DNA of 64,000 nucleotides from Brevibacillus laterosporus (GTDB lineage Bacteria > Bacillota > Bacilli > Brevibacillales > Brevibacillaceae). The notes beneath the pieces are model-generated. The model made no database searches and was not told where the DNA came from. It saw only the letters and a program-made list of their open reading frames with translations. Where the stretch lies: the NCBI GenBank assembly GCA_007833815.1, contig CP033464.1, positions 4,644,001 to 4,708,000 on the forward strand. Direction: 5' to 3'. This document shows, one piece after another, positions 26,000-34,998 of this stretch. Every line of letters starts with the position of its first letter. The first letter of the stretch is position 1. The translations under genes were made by a program, and so were the position numbers.

Positions 26000-26440
26000 T
26001 TGATTAATCCTCAAGCTAAACATATTTTCAATTACCCGATTATGGATTTAATATTGCCCGCCTCAAAAGTAGCTCATGTTCAACTGGGCAATTCATTGGA
26101 ACACGCTTTGCTGGTACTGGTGAAAAGTAGATATTCCGCCATTCCTGTATTGGATTCTTCCTATAAAGTGATGGGACAAATTAGTAAAACAATGATATTG
26201 GAATCAATTTTGGGTCTAGAGCGAGTGGAGTATGAAACGTTGCATGAACATCATGTAGAAGAAGTTATGGATCGCAATATCCCGCGTCTGCACCCTACGG
26301 ACTCTTTTCAGCGCGCTCTGGAGTTGTCCATTAATCATCCATTTGTATGCGTTGAAGATGAGGAGGGCGTCTTTGAGGGAATTTTGACTCGTAAAGCGGT
26401 TCTTGCCCTCGTGTATCACCATTTCCGTACCGAACAATAA
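26000..26440 (+). CDS. darB: Cyclic-di-AMP-binding CBS protein DarB (CbpB/YkuL)
   Basis: 146 residues with two CBS repeats. It closely follows YkuL: SKVAHVQLGNSLEHALLVL, AIPVLDSSY, SILGLERVEYE, EVMDRNIPRLH and HPFVCVEDEEGVFEGILTRK. When c-di-AMP is low, DarB binds and stimulates the stringent-response enzyme Rel and pyruvate carboxylase. The start is a TTG at 26000, 8 nt after AAGGAGG. This gives almost exactly the B. subtilis length (147). The 25-residue ATG-initiated extension at 25925 runs through the ribosome-binding site and is rejected. Confidence 0.93.
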   Translation: MINPQAKHIFNYPIMDLILPASKVAHVQLGNSLEHALLVLVKSRYSAIPVLDSSYKVMGQISKTMILESILGLERVEYETLHEHHVEEVMDRNIPRLHPTDSFQRALELSINHPFVCVEDEEGVFEGILTRKAVLALVYHHFRTEQ

Positions 26441-26475
26441 CAGCCCTAGACTACACTTCATGCTATGAATGTACG

Positions 26476-26520
26476 AAAAGGCCCGCATCCAATTTGGAGC
26501 TGGCCTTTTATTACGTATAA
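26476..26520. terminator. Bidirectional terminator between darB and the YheC/D gene
   Basis: AAAAGGCC / GGCCTTTT stem with a 28-nt loop, T-rich on both sides. Confidence 0.65.
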
Positions 26521-26627
26521 CGCTTCTCCTCAAGCATCCTTAGCCCGTAGCACGAAACGGTCAACACATATTCCCTGTTTATACACAAGCGATTCCATGT
26601 TCATGCAATTAAAGCTCTTCTACATGG

Positions 26628-27695
26628 TTATTTCTTTTTCTTGTATAGAGTAGCTCCATATTCTAGGGGAGCTTCATAGGAGCGATAAAACATAGCTTTC
26701 TCATCTGCTTTAAAAAACGAATACCGTTGATCTCTCACATTCGCCTCGATGAAATAAGGTAATCCTGACCGATCAATGCCCATATCTAACCCCAGATCAA
26801 CAAGTGATGGTTCATGACGTTCTAACTGTTCTACAATAGCAAAACAGGCAGTCTGCAAACGCCTTATAATAATGGGGATGCTCTGAATAGAAAAAAGAGA
26901 GCTTAGAACAGTTTCCAGCTGTTCTGCACTGCCTCCTTGTGCTAAATTGCTTAATTTATTTTCAGGATTAGCTATCTTAGCAACCATTCCCGATATCTCC
27001 CATTCATGTTGTTGATTTTTTTGAATGGAGACACGCACATCAAAAGTCCGATCCTCGTACTTACAAAGTGAAATACCCTGTTGAATAATAAATGGCTTTT
27101 TTCCGATCCATTTTTCCACAAACTGTAGGAGAGCTTTTGGGCGTTGAAAGATTTTTCGTGTACGCGACGAGTAAAAAGCATATCCCTCCGCCTCACGTTC
27201 AATGCGAGCTACACCAACACCTACGGATCCAATTGCTGGTTTTACGTATAAAATATCGTACTGATTCAGCATGTCAAAAAAGGCTTTTTTATGAAATAGC
27301 TTAGTTTCCGGCAGATAATAACGCAAGTCATCTTGTCTCCAGAGGCTCTTGTGCACTTTCCATTTATTGCGCGTTACAATTCCGTTATACACCCGGCTTA
27401 TTTTTTCTAATTTCTTTATACGAACATTTGTATCATTATTACCAGAAAGCACTCGATTGTGAATGACTTTTGGGATAAAAAAAGTGGATGATACCAGCTT
27501 CTCATTTCTCCACACGTAGCCTTTTATTTTATTCGTGGCAAAATCAATTTGGCCTGGATGAAAGAATACAGGCTTTAAACCAAGCCTATCGCCAATTTCG
27601 ACATAAAAGCCGAGTCGCTCATAGGTGTGTTGCCGCTGTTTATTCATATAAATGACTTTCCAGTCGAGCATGATTCCGATTTTTTCCACATTCAT
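26628..27695 (-). CDS. YheC/YheD family endospore coat-associated ATP-grasp protein
   Basis: 355 residues. An ATP-grasp-like domain in the C-terminal two thirds shows ILYVKPAIGSVGVGVARIE (glycine-rich nucleotide loop), FDVRVSIQKN and DLGLDMGIDRSG followed by FIEAN (metal-binding Glu/Asn). YheC/YheD proteins are found in spore coats, and their ligase substrate is unknown. Start: the ATG at 27695 abuts the GGAAGGG site, so the GTG two codons in (27689) is better spaced and may be the true start. It stands alone, convergent with darB. Confidence 0.87.
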   Translation of the reverse strand: MNVEKIGIMLDWKVIYMNKQRQHTYERLGFYVEIGDRLGLKPVFFHPGQIDFATNKIKGYVWRNEKLVSSTFFIPKVIHNRVLSGNNDTNVRIKKLEKISRVYNGIVTRNKWKVHKSLWRQDDLRYYLPETKLFHKKAFFDMLNQYDILYVKPAIGSVGVGVARIEREAEGYAFYSSRTRKIFQRPKALLQFVEKWIGKKPFIIQQGISLCKYEDRTFDVRVSIQKNQQHEWEISGMVAKIANPENKLSNLAQGGSAEQLETVLSSLFSIQSIPIIIRRLQTACFAIVEQLERHEPSLVDLGLDMGIDRSGLPYFIEANVRDQRYSFFKADEKAMFYRSYEAPLEYGATLYKKKK

Positions 27696-27793
27696 CCCTT
27701 CCTACACTGTTCTTCGGCACATTTATCTCTTTACCACTCTATGTAGGCTGTAGACAGATGGGTTGCCTATTTTTTTATGTAGTTCATTTCAAA

Positions 27794-27836
27794 CAAAAAA
27801 AACGAGCAAAGGACTCTACTACATGTCCATTACTCG
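27794..27836 (-). terminator. Terminator of mnmM
   Basis: The minus strand reads CGAG ... GGAC-N-GTCC ... CTCG followed by eight T. Confidence 0.75.
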
Positions 27837-27865
27837 GGTAAGGTTAATTATATCTGTTTGGTTAT

Positions 27866-28426
27866 TTAACGTTTTTCAATTGCAATAATAAAAGGGGCTT
27901 GGTTTTGTTGATTCATATATTGGTAGCGGAGCACAAGGTATTCTGATTGCGATAATTTTTCACAATAAGCAACTACTGCATCTTTTTCAATAGCACCCGC
28001 CTCGTGGCCCCAATAAATAATGATAGTCATAATCCCAGCAGTTCGAAGCTTATCCAAGCCTGCTTCAATAGCATGAATGGTGCTATTAGCTTGTGTGGTA
28101 ATATCCTTATTTCCGCCCGGTAAATATCCTAAATTAAACATTACAGCCCCTACGTTTACAGGGATCTCTTTAATCTGTTCGTGGCTGGTTAATAACAGAT
28201 TCACCCGTTCTAACATGTGCTCACGTTCTAGACGTGCTCTAGTCTTCTCAATGGCTTCTGTTTGAACATCATAGGCATACACTTTTCCCCTTTCCCCAAC
28301 TAATTGAGCGAGAAACAACGTATCATTCCCATTACCCATGGTCGCGTCTACTACAGTCTCTCCCTCGGTTACTCGTTCTCTAATATATTGGCGTACGACT
28401 TCTAATACGTTTGGAAACACACTCAT
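27866..28426 (-). CDS. mnmM: tRNA 5-aminomethyl-2-thiouridine methyltransferase MnmM (YtqB)
   Basis: 186 residues, Rossmann-fold SAM methyltransferase. Motif I is VVDATMGNGNDTLFLA, followed by VYAYDVQTEAIEKT (acidic loop) and the MFNLGYLPGGNK motif IV. YtqB orthologues methylate nm5s2U34 to mnm5s2U34 in Gram-positive tRNAs. AAGGAG lies 4 nt before the ATG. The MBL-fold gene is 10 nt upstream, so the two are probably co-transcribed. Confidence 0.9.
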   Translation of the reverse strand: MSVFPNVLEVVRQYIRERVTEGETVVDATMGNGNDTLFLAQLVGERGKVYAYDVQTEAIEKTRARLEREHMLERVNLLLTSHEQIKEIPVNVGAVMFNLGYLPGGNKDITTQANSTIHAIEAGLDKLRTAGIMTIIIYWGHEAGAIEKDAVVAYCEKLSQSEYLVLRYQYMNQQNQAPFIIAIEKR

Positions 28427-28436
28427 TCTCTCCTTT

Positions 28437-29174
28437 TTATATCTCTATCTGTAATCCTATCTCTGCTACATAACATAATCCCCGATATGAACTAGCTTGC
28501 TCGTAGACATCCTCTGATTTCGTGTTTTGGAATAGGTGCGTAATCAATAACGATTTTGCTTTTATATCTGCCGCAATCTGAGCAGCTTGGCGCACAGATA
28601 GATGACCACTTGGCTTGTTTGGCTCAAAGCCATCCAGATACGTACCCTCACATATGAATAAATCGGGCTCCGGAAACTCTTCCCACTTCATCTGCATTCC
28701 TGTATCAGCACCATACAAGACCTTTTTACCATTATATGTAAAAACCATAGCGTAACATAAAATGGGATGATCTGTTCTAATAAAACGAACGGTTATGTCT
28801 CCTACAGTCACTTCATCAACCTCGAAAACGGGCTTAAAAATCGTTGCGTCTTTATATACCATTTTACTACTATACTCTGCTGGCTCTGTCGGGGCATAAA
28901 TAGGTAAAGGTTGATTAGCACGTATTCCTTCCACTCTGTTATGCACATGCAAACCATACTGCAAAACCCCAACATCAGCAATATGATCTTGATGATAATG
29001 TGATAAGAATATCGCATCTAACTGGTAAATCGGTATGTATTTGGTTAATTGACTGACTACTCCACTGCCACAGTCCACTAATAAATTCAATGATTCAGTT
29101 TGCAGTAAATAACCAGGGGTTGCTCCTCCAGGTCCTGGATACGGTGATTGAAAGCCTAGCACAGTGATACGCAT
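28437..29174 (-). CDS. MBL-fold metallohydrolase (YhfI-like)
   Basis: 246 residues, RNase Z/ElaC-like beta-lactamase fold. It has the metal motif LSHYHQDHIADV (HxHxDH with Tyr at the second position, as in this subgroup), DTGMQMKWEE and a late His in LLITHLF. ATG 29174 follows GGAGAG by 7 nt. The upstream in-frame start at 29231 would overlap the divergent ykvI-like gene. Similar in size to B. subtilis YhfI (244). Substrate unknown, possibly a cyclic nucleotide or RNA. Confidence 0.87.
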   Translation of the reverse strand: MRITVLGFQSPYPGPGGATPGYLLQTESLNLLVDCGSGVVSQLTKYIPIYQLDAIFLSHYHQDHIADVGVLQYGLHVHNRVEGIRANQPLPIYAPTEPAEYSSKMVYKDATIFKPVFEVDEVTVGDITVRFIRTDHPILCYAMVFTYNGKKVLYGADTGMQMKWEEFPEPDLFICEGTYLDGFEPNKPSGHLSVRQAAQIAADIKAKSLLITHLFQNTKSEDVYEQASSYRGLCYVAEIGLQIEI

Positions 29175-29225
29175 GTTTTCACTCTCCATTTCATAGGATG
29201 TAGTATGGTGGACAGGAGGTACTAG

Positions 29226-30284
29226 ATGCAAAAGTCGTGGAGAACTATTTTGCAGATCGCGTTTACTTATATTGGAACGGTTGTAGGTGCCGGATTTGCT
29301 TCAGGTAGAGAGATTCTTGAATTCTTTGTGCGATTTGGACCCTACGGCTTGCTTGGCATTAGTATTGCTAGTGTGCTATTTATCTGGTCTGGTATACAGG
29401 TAATGCTGGTAGCACAGCGCATACAGGCCCAATCCTATCAGGAGGTTAGCTTCTATCTATTTGGCAAAACAGTCGGCACTTTTTTTAATACAATATTACT
29501 TCTTGTCCTAATTGGGACAACTTCGGTCATGCTTGCCTTTACTGGCTCACTTTTTCAAGAATCCTTCCATTTGCCAGCTCAGATAGGAATTTGGACTAGT
29601 ATGATACTAATTTTCTTGGTTACGGCTAGAGGTATGGACGCCATCCACAAAGTAAATAGTATTTTTGTTCCAATCCTTATTGGGTTTACTCTTCTCGTCT
29701 TTTTTTACACGAAGCCTTGGGACACCACAGCGTCCGTAACTGGCTTGCCTCTTGATGAACTAGATAGCGAAGGATGGCTCCAATCACCCATATATTATGT
29801 ATCGCTTAATGTTGCATTAGCACAAGCTGTCCTAATCCCAATTGGGCGAGAGTGCTCTTCTAGGCGAACTTTATTTTATGGAGGATTAGCTGGTGGGTTA
29901 GGAATTGGCTTCCTTCTGTTTCTCGCGTATACATCGCTTCTCGATAATATGCCGCATGTTCAATTTGTAGATACTCCTACTATTTTCATTTTGTCTGGAT
30001 TGGGCAAAACGATTACTTTTCTATTCGCTTTATTGGTCTATGCAGAGGTGTTCTCCTCGCTTGTTGCCAATTTGTTCGGTCTGGTTGAACAGGTAAGAAG
30101 TTATTTCGACATTCATTTTTCGCTACTCCTATGCATCATACTATTAATTTGCTATGGGGTGAGTTTTGTAGGGTTTAGTTCTTTACTTACTATATTGTAC
30201 CCGCTTTTTGGACAGATTGTCGTCTTCTTTTTGGTGATGCTATTTTATCGTCAAGTGATGGATAAGTCCAAGCAATGGAATTGA
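29226..30284 (+). CDS. ykvI: YkvI family membrane protein
   Basis: 352 residues, about ten TM helices of an APC-like transporter fold. The TM1 motif TYIGTVVGAGFASGREIL is the family signature and an unwound-helix substrate site. Substrate unknown, probably an amino acid or nucleobase. CAGGAGG is 6 nt before the ATG. It is divergent from the MBL gene, with 51 nt between starts, and converges on korB. Confidence 0.85.
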   Translation: MQKSWRTILQIAFTYIGTVVGAGFASGREILEFFVRFGPYGLLGISIASVLFIWSGIQVMLVAQRIQAQSYQEVSFYLFGKTVGTFFNTILLLVLIGTTSVMLAFTGSLFQESFHLPAQIGIWTSMILIFLVTARGMDAIHKVNSIFVPILIGFTLLVFFYTKPWDTTASVTGLPLDELDSEGWLQSPIYYVSLNVALAQAVLIPIGRECSSRRTLFYGGLAGGLGIGFLLFLAYTSLLDNMPHVQFVDTPTIFILSGLGKTITFLFALLVYAEVFSSLVANLFGLVEQVRSYFDIHFSLLLCIILLICYGVSFVGFSSLLTILYPLFGQIVVFFLVMLFYRQVMDKSKQWN

Positions 30285-30360
30285 CAGTTAGTAGGTAAAA
30301 AACAAGCTGATTCTGGTATTCTCTAAACTCTGCTTGCTTTTCGTTATCTGCTGATTCGCC

Positions 30361-30445
30361 AACAAAAAAGCATCCCTTCATAAACACTAGCTTAGCAAAG
30401 AAATACTCTTTTGCTACCAAGTGTAGATGAAGGGATGTTTTGTTA
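30361..30445. terminator. Nested bidirectional terminator, about 85 nt
   Basis: The outer stem AACAAAA...GCATCCCTTCAT pairs with ATGAAGGGATG...TTTTGTT, the middle ACACT with AGTGT, and the inner AGCAAA with TTTGCT. It lies between convergent ykvI and korB. Confidence 0.8.
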
Positions 30446-30476
30446 GGTTTTTACAATAGCTATTCTAGCGTTTATA

Positions 30477-31343
30477 CTACGCAAATTCTGCTTGCAATTG
30501 ATTAAAGAGCTCTTCACCAAGTTGCAGATCTTTTTTAACAAGACCTTCTTGACCAAATCCTTTGACCAAATCCTCGTAACGCTGTTGCTCGGTATTTTGG
30601 TACACAATCCCTGTGAGCAAACCCTTGTTCGCCATCGAGTGGGACATCGCCATAATTTTATCATGTTTGTCGTAGCCTTCAATGCTATCAACCGGTACGA
30701 TATTCTGTTTGAACCAGTCATACGTATTCACTTTATTAAAGGTTACACAGGGGCTAAATACGTTAATTAACGAGAAGCCTTTATGTTGCAACCCTTTTTC
30801 AATAACATCTGTCAATCCCTTTAAATCACTGGATACGGATTGGGCCACGAAAGTAGCTCCCGCTGACAAAGCTAATTCAATTGGAGAAATAGCTTGTTCA
30901 ATCGCACCAGCAGGCGTAGATTTGGTCACAAAGCCTGCTGCAGAGCGCGGCGATGTTTGACCTTTTGTAAGTCCATAGATTTGGTTATCCATAACAATAT
31001 ACGTAATATCCATATTACGACGAATCGCATGTACAGTATGACCCATACCAATGGCGAAACCGTCTCCGTCTCCGCCAGATGCAATTACAGTTAACTCACG
31101 GTTAGCCATTTTTAGACCTTGTGCGATTGGCAAAGCTCGACCGTGTACTCCATGGAAGCCATAACAATTAATATAACCAGAAATACGTCCTGAACAACCA
31201 ATACCAGACACGACGGCCAAGTTTTCTGGTTCCAATCCCACGTTTGCTGCTGCGCGTTGAATTGCAGCTTGAACGGAGAAGTCACCACACCCTGGACACC
31301 AGTTTGGCTTGGTACTATTGCGAAACTCTTTGAACGTCGCCAT
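30477..31343 (-). CDS. korB: 2-oxoglutarate:ferredoxin oxidoreductase subunit beta
   Basis: 288 residues. The thiamine-diphosphate subunit has a CPGCGDFSVQ cluster/TPP region near the N-terminus and GGDGDGFAIGMGH (Mg-TPP motif GDG) at about 90-102. It converts 2-oxoglutarate to succinyl-CoA with KorA and ferredoxin. Its start lies inside korA (29-nt overlap), with GGGG upstream of the ATG. Confidence 0.96.
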   Translation of the reverse strand: MATFKEFRNSTKPNWCPGCGDFSVQAAIQRAAANVGLEPENLAVVSGIGCSGRISGYINCYGFHGVHGRALPIAQGLKMANRELTVIASGGDGDGFAIGMGHTVHAIRRNMDITYIVMDNQIYGLTKGQTSPRSAAGFVTKSTPAGAIEQAISPIELALSAGATFVAQSVSSDLKGLTDVIEKGLQHKGFSLINVFSPCVTFNKVNTYDWFKQNIVPVDSIEGYDKHDKIMAMSHSMANKGLLTGIVYQNTEQQRYEDLVKGFGQEGLVKKDLQLGEELFNQLQAEFA

Positions 31344-33093
31344 CTTTTATCAGCCCCTTGACTTGTGTATAAATTTCGTTCGGTAAGAATGGATTCCCAT
31401 CGTATTTTAACACGTTCTCCAGTTTGTCAGCACAGCCCACATTCAATTTTACTAGGTTGGCGATTTGACCAGTCGCATTGTTTTCTACCACAACTATTTT
31501 TTTAGCTTGATCCACGTAAGGTTTGATTGCATCCACAGGGAATGGATGGAGCAAACGAATTTGGGCATGATTTACCTTTAATCCCTCTTCTTCTAAACGA
31601 ATACGTGCTTCTTCCACTGTACCCCCAACAGAATTGATTGAGACCAATAATACATCAGACTCTATGCCTCCACCATTAATGCGAACCGGAGTTGGGAATT
31701 TAGCAGGAAGTACGTCTAACTTACGCAGACGTTTATCCATTTGCGCTTTGCGGTTTGTCGGACTTTCAGATGGTTTACCTGTTTGGTCGTGCTCTACCCC
31801 TGTTACGTGGTGAAGACCATGTTTTTGACCTGGAATGACGCGTGGAGAAACGCCATCTTCTGTTACCTCATAGCGCTTGAACATCGCACCAGCTTCTGTT
31901 TCTGGAAGCTCTTGACCAGCAAGTAATTTGCCTCGACGAATCTCAGCACGATTATAATCAAGCGGATCAACGGTTTGTTTACCGAGTGACAACGCCAAAT
32001 CCGTAATTAATATAACTGGTACTTGGTATTCTTCTGCAATATTAAAAGCCTCTACTGCATCATAGAAGCACTCTTCAACTGTTGTAGGCGCCATCACTAC
32101 TTTAGGAATTTCGCCATGTGTACCATTAATCATCGCATTAACATCTGATTGCTCCTGCTTTGTAGGCAGACCTGTAGAAGGACCTCCACGTTGTGTGTCT
32201 ACAATAACGACAGGCATCTCTGTCATACCAGCTAAACCGATAGCTTCCATCATAAGAGATAGACCAGGACCGGCTGATGCTGTCAATGTACGCACACCAC
32301 CGTAGCTTGCTCCAATTGCCATTGTGATTGCAGCAATTTCGTCCTCTGTTTGTATAACTGTACCGCCAAATTTCGGTAATTTTTTAATAAGATATTCCAT
32401 GATCTCGGACGCTGGTGTGATTGGGTAAGCAGGCATAAAGCGGACTCCAGCCGTCAAACAGCCTAGAGCTATCGCATCATTTCCGATCATGAAAAGACGT
32501 TTGTTACCATCTGCCGGCTCTAGTTGGAACTCTGGAAGTTGTCCACCTGTTAGTTCATTTACAAATTGTGCTCCACGAGAAATCGCTTGCATGTTTAATT
32601 CGACTACTTTTTCGCCTTTACGCAAGAACATGTCCTCTACAATGTTTCGGTATCCCTCAACCGGAATACCCAAAATCGCACTGGTTGCCCCAATAGACAC
32701 CATGTTTTTCATTAAGGAAGTACCCAATTCTTCTGCAATTTCAGTTAGTGGAACAGCTAATAGGCGAACAGGCTGCAATCCTTCTGGCAACACTGGGTTA
32801 AACTTAGCATCCGCTATGATGACTCCGCCTTCACGTAACTCTGGAGCGTTTACATCAATCGTTTCCTGGTCAAACGCTACCAACATGTCTAGCACATCCG
32901 AAATGGCTTGAACAGGCTTCGTGCTTACACGAATCTTATTATTGGTATGTCCTCCTTTAATACGCGAGGAGAAATGACGGTAACCATACAGATAATAACC
33001 CATGCGGTTCATGGCAATAGAAAAGATTTCACCCGTGCTTTCAATACCTTCCCCTTGTTGTCCTCCAACTTTCCAAGAAAGTTGACTAATCAT
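31315..33093 (-). CDS. korA: 2-oxoglutarate:ferredoxin oxidoreductase subunit alpha (gamma-alpha fusion)
   Basis: 592 residues. The N-terminal about 190 residues are the gamma domain (WKVGGQQGEGIESTGEI). The alpha pyrimidine-binding domain follows with GNDAIALGCLTAGVRFMPAYPITP. The last about 130 residues form the CoA/transketolase-C-like domain. It follows the common Bacillus form. It carries no 4Fe-4S ferredoxin domain. GGGGTGG lies 7 nt before the ATG. Confidence 0.96.
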   Translation of the reverse strand: MISQLSWKVGGQQGEGIESTGEIFSIAMNRMGYYLYGYRHFSSRIKGGHTNNKIRVSTKPVQAISDVLDMLVAFDQETIDVNAPELREGGVIIADAKFNPVLPEGLQPVRLLAVPLTEIAEELGTSLMKNMVSIGATSAILGIPVEGYRNIVEDMFLRKGEKVVELNMQAISRGAQFVNELTGGQLPEFQLEPADGNKRLFMIGNDAIALGCLTAGVRFMPAYPITPASEIMEYLIKKLPKFGGTVIQTEDEIAAITMAIGASYGGVRTLTASAGPGLSLMMEAIGLAGMTEMPVVIVDTQRGGPSTGLPTKQEQSDVNAMINGTHGEIPKVVMAPTTVEECFYDAVEAFNIAEEYQVPVILITDLALSLGKQTVDPLDYNRAEIRRGKLLAGQELPETEAGAMFKRYEVTEDGVSPRVIPGQKHGLHHVTGVEHDQTGKPSESPTNRKAQMDKRLRKLDVLPAKFPTPVRINGGGIESDVLLVSINSVGGTVEEARIRLEEEGLKVNHAQIRLLHPFPVDAIKPYVDQAKKIVVVENNATGQIANLVKLNVGCADKLENVLKYDGNPFLPNEIYTQVKGLIKDGDVQRVSQ

Positions 33094-33257
33094 GAAATTC
33101 CACCCCTTCAGCGACTGTGAGAAAATCTACAATCATCATTCAATCCGAACTGCACACTTTTATTCATTCAGCATTTGTCTAGATAATTTCCCAGACAAAA
33201 TGTGAAGAATTTGTGTATAAGCAAGACCAATTGTAGACCTAGCTTATTGAAATTGCA

Positions 33258-33301
33258 AGTACATTTACTAAAGATGGTTGCATTGTGTAAATAAATGTAC
33301 T
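33258..33301. promoter_or_regulatory. Long inverted repeat upstream of korA
   Basis: AGTACATTTA and TAAATGTACT are a perfect 10-bp inverted repeat with 24 nt between, about 165 nt upstream of korA. The gene-free stretch 33094-33671 otherwise holds two terminators at its far end and the korA promoter region, where no clear -35/-10 pair was chosen. Confidence 0.45.
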
Positions 33302-33538
33302 CGGTATATTAATGATCTTCTGAAGTAATTGTAACATGTTCCCATAAAGTCGCAACTGTTTTTACAAAAAATTTAGAAGGTTTTGTCCTTCTTTTGAAGC
33401 TGAATTATTAGCTATTCTTTATATCTTCGTTGATTTTGCCAATGAAAGCAAGCCATGTTTACTTTTTTAGTTGTATTTGACCGCTTGTACATCTTTTTTA
33501 CGTTTGAATTGAGAAGATGGTTACATGTATAACTATTA

Positions 33539-33570
33539 AAAAGCCAAGCCGATCGACTGATAGGCTTGGC
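33539..33570 (-). terminator. Second terminator downstream of spoVS
   Basis: GCCAAGCC / GGCTTGGC stem followed on the minus strand by TTTTTAAT. It stands in tandem with the terminator at 33614-33649. Confidence 0.72.
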
Positions 33571-33613
33571 ATCTACTCTTTATGTTCAGCAGGCTTGTCT
33601 CTTATCCTGACAA

Positions 33614-33649
33614 ATAAAAAACCTGTTTATTCCAAGAGGACAAACAGGT
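33614..33649 (-). terminator. Terminator of spoVS
   Basis: ACCTGTTT / AAACAGGT stem with a 13-nt loop and a run of six T on the minus strand, 23 nt past the spoVS stop. Confidence 0.82.
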
Positions 33650-33671
33650 GATTAGGTAGGTTATATCTCTA

Positions 33672-33932
33672 TCATCTGGGTTCCACAATTAATTTTATGG
33701 CTGTACGTTCTTCTCCATCAATAATAATGTCTGTAAAGGCTGGGATACAAATTAAATCAACACCACTAGGCGCTACGAACCCACGTGCGATAGCTACTGC
33801 CTTCACAGCTTGATTGAGCGCCCCCGCTCCAATGGCTTGAATCTCGGCGGCCCCACGTTCACGGAGTACGCCTGCAAGAGCACCAGCAACAGAGTTGGGG
33901 TTAGACTTTGCTGAAACTTTTAATACGTCCAT
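33672..33932 (-). CDS. spoVS: Stage V sporulation protein S
   Basis: 86 residues, the exact family length. SpoVS is a small Alba-like nucleic-acid-binding protein needed for spore coat assembly and axial filament formation. The sequence MDVLKVSAKSNPNSVAGALAG is nearly invariant in spore formers. GGGAGG lies 8 nt before the ATG. ymdB is upstream with 116 nt between. Confidence 0.98.
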   Translation of the reverse strand: MDVLKVSAKSNPNSVAGALAGVLRERGAAEIQAIGAGALNQAVKAVAIARGFVAPSGVDLICIPAFTDIIIDGEERTAIKLIVEPR

Positions 33933-34048
33933 CCTTTGTACCTCCCGTCAGATAGAAATAACTCTTATCTCTAGAATGATATTCGCATAACCCCTAAAAA
34001 TTCCTGCCTTTTACGATTAATATTCGCAAAATTCGAACCTACTTTGTA

Positions 34049-34843
34049 TTATTCCATAAAAGGACAAGTCGCGTCAATTCGAATTCGTTCAATCTTTGTA
34101 GTTTTTCCAGTTGTTTTATCAAATGTAAACAGAACACCATTTAATTGTGTCGGGCCCTCTGCTACTTCAAATCTAACAGGTAGTTGTGTTAAAAATTTCA
34201 TGATAACTGCGCTACGGTCCATACCCAGAATTCCATCTGTTGGTCCGCACATCCCTGCATCGGTAATATAGCCTGTACCATTAGGTAAGATTCGTTCGTC
34301 TCCCGTTTGTACATGTGTGTGTGTTCCTACCATTGCGCTGATTTTACCATCGAGATACCAGCCTAATGCCTGTTTCTCTGAAGTAGCCTCAGCATGCACA
34401 TCCACAAAAATAAATTTGGTACGTTTTCGTGCTTCTTCTACTAATTGCTCTGCTGTTTCAAACGGACACAACAATGGTGGTAAAAAGGTTCTGCCTTGTA
34501 CATTAATGATAGCTACCTCTCCCATATGTGTTTGTACATAGGTGAGACCTCTTCCTGGTGTTCCCTCAGGAAAATTCGCTGGTCGAACAATACGAGCTTC
34601 TTCATCTATAAAATCAAAAACTTCTCGATTATCCCACGTGTGATTACCCATTGTAATCGCTTGTACACCCACTTGAAAAAATTCGTTGGCAATTTTACGA
34701 GTAATACCACGACCATGTGCCGCATTTTCGCCGTTGACTACAATCAGATCAGGTGCATATTTACGTTTCAGCCGTGGTACATACTCTTTTACAATTTCTC
34801 TTCCTGGAGATCCTACAATATCCCCGATGAACAACAATTTCAT
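34049..34843 (-). CDS. ymdB: Metallophosphodiesterase YmdB
   Basis: 264 residues. The calcineurin-like di-iron phosphodiesterase motifs are present: LFIGDIVGSPG (D), NGENAAHG (N-E), MGNHTWD (N-H), VDVHAEATSEK and GTHTHVQTGD. It hydrolyses 2',3'-cyclic nucleotides in vitro and affects biofilm, motility switching and RNase Y-linked RNA turnover. It lies just after rny, as in Bacillus, and is separated from it by a terminator. Confidence 0.97.
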   Translation of the reverse strand: MKLLFIGDIVGSPGREIVKEYVPRLKRKYAPDLIVVNGENAAHGRGITRKIANEFFQVGVQAITMGNHTWDNREVFDFIDEEARIVRPANFPEGTPGRGLTYVQTHMGEVAIINVQGRTFLPPLLCPFETAEQLVEEARKRTKFIFVDVHAEATSEKQALGWYLDGKISAMVGTHTHVQTGDERILPNGTGYITDAGMCGPTDGILGMDRSAVIMKFLTQLPVRFEVAEGPTQLNGVLFTFDKTTGKTTKIERIRIDATCPFME

Positions 34844-34969
34844 TCAAGTCACCTCTACTATTCATTCTTTCTCAAGAAAACTTGGTGGTTGCCAAGTCTC
34901 TGGCGCCGGCTGGAACCTTAGTTGCACGTATTAGAGATGAGAATTTTGATAAATTCCTATCCGTCAAAA

Positions 34970-34998
34970 AAATAAAGTGGCATCTCGCCACTTTATTT
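34970..34998 (-). terminator. Terminator of rny
   Basis: AAATAAAGTGGC / GCCACTTTATTT, 5-nt loop, flanked by T. It begins right at the rny stop codon. Confidence 0.82.
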
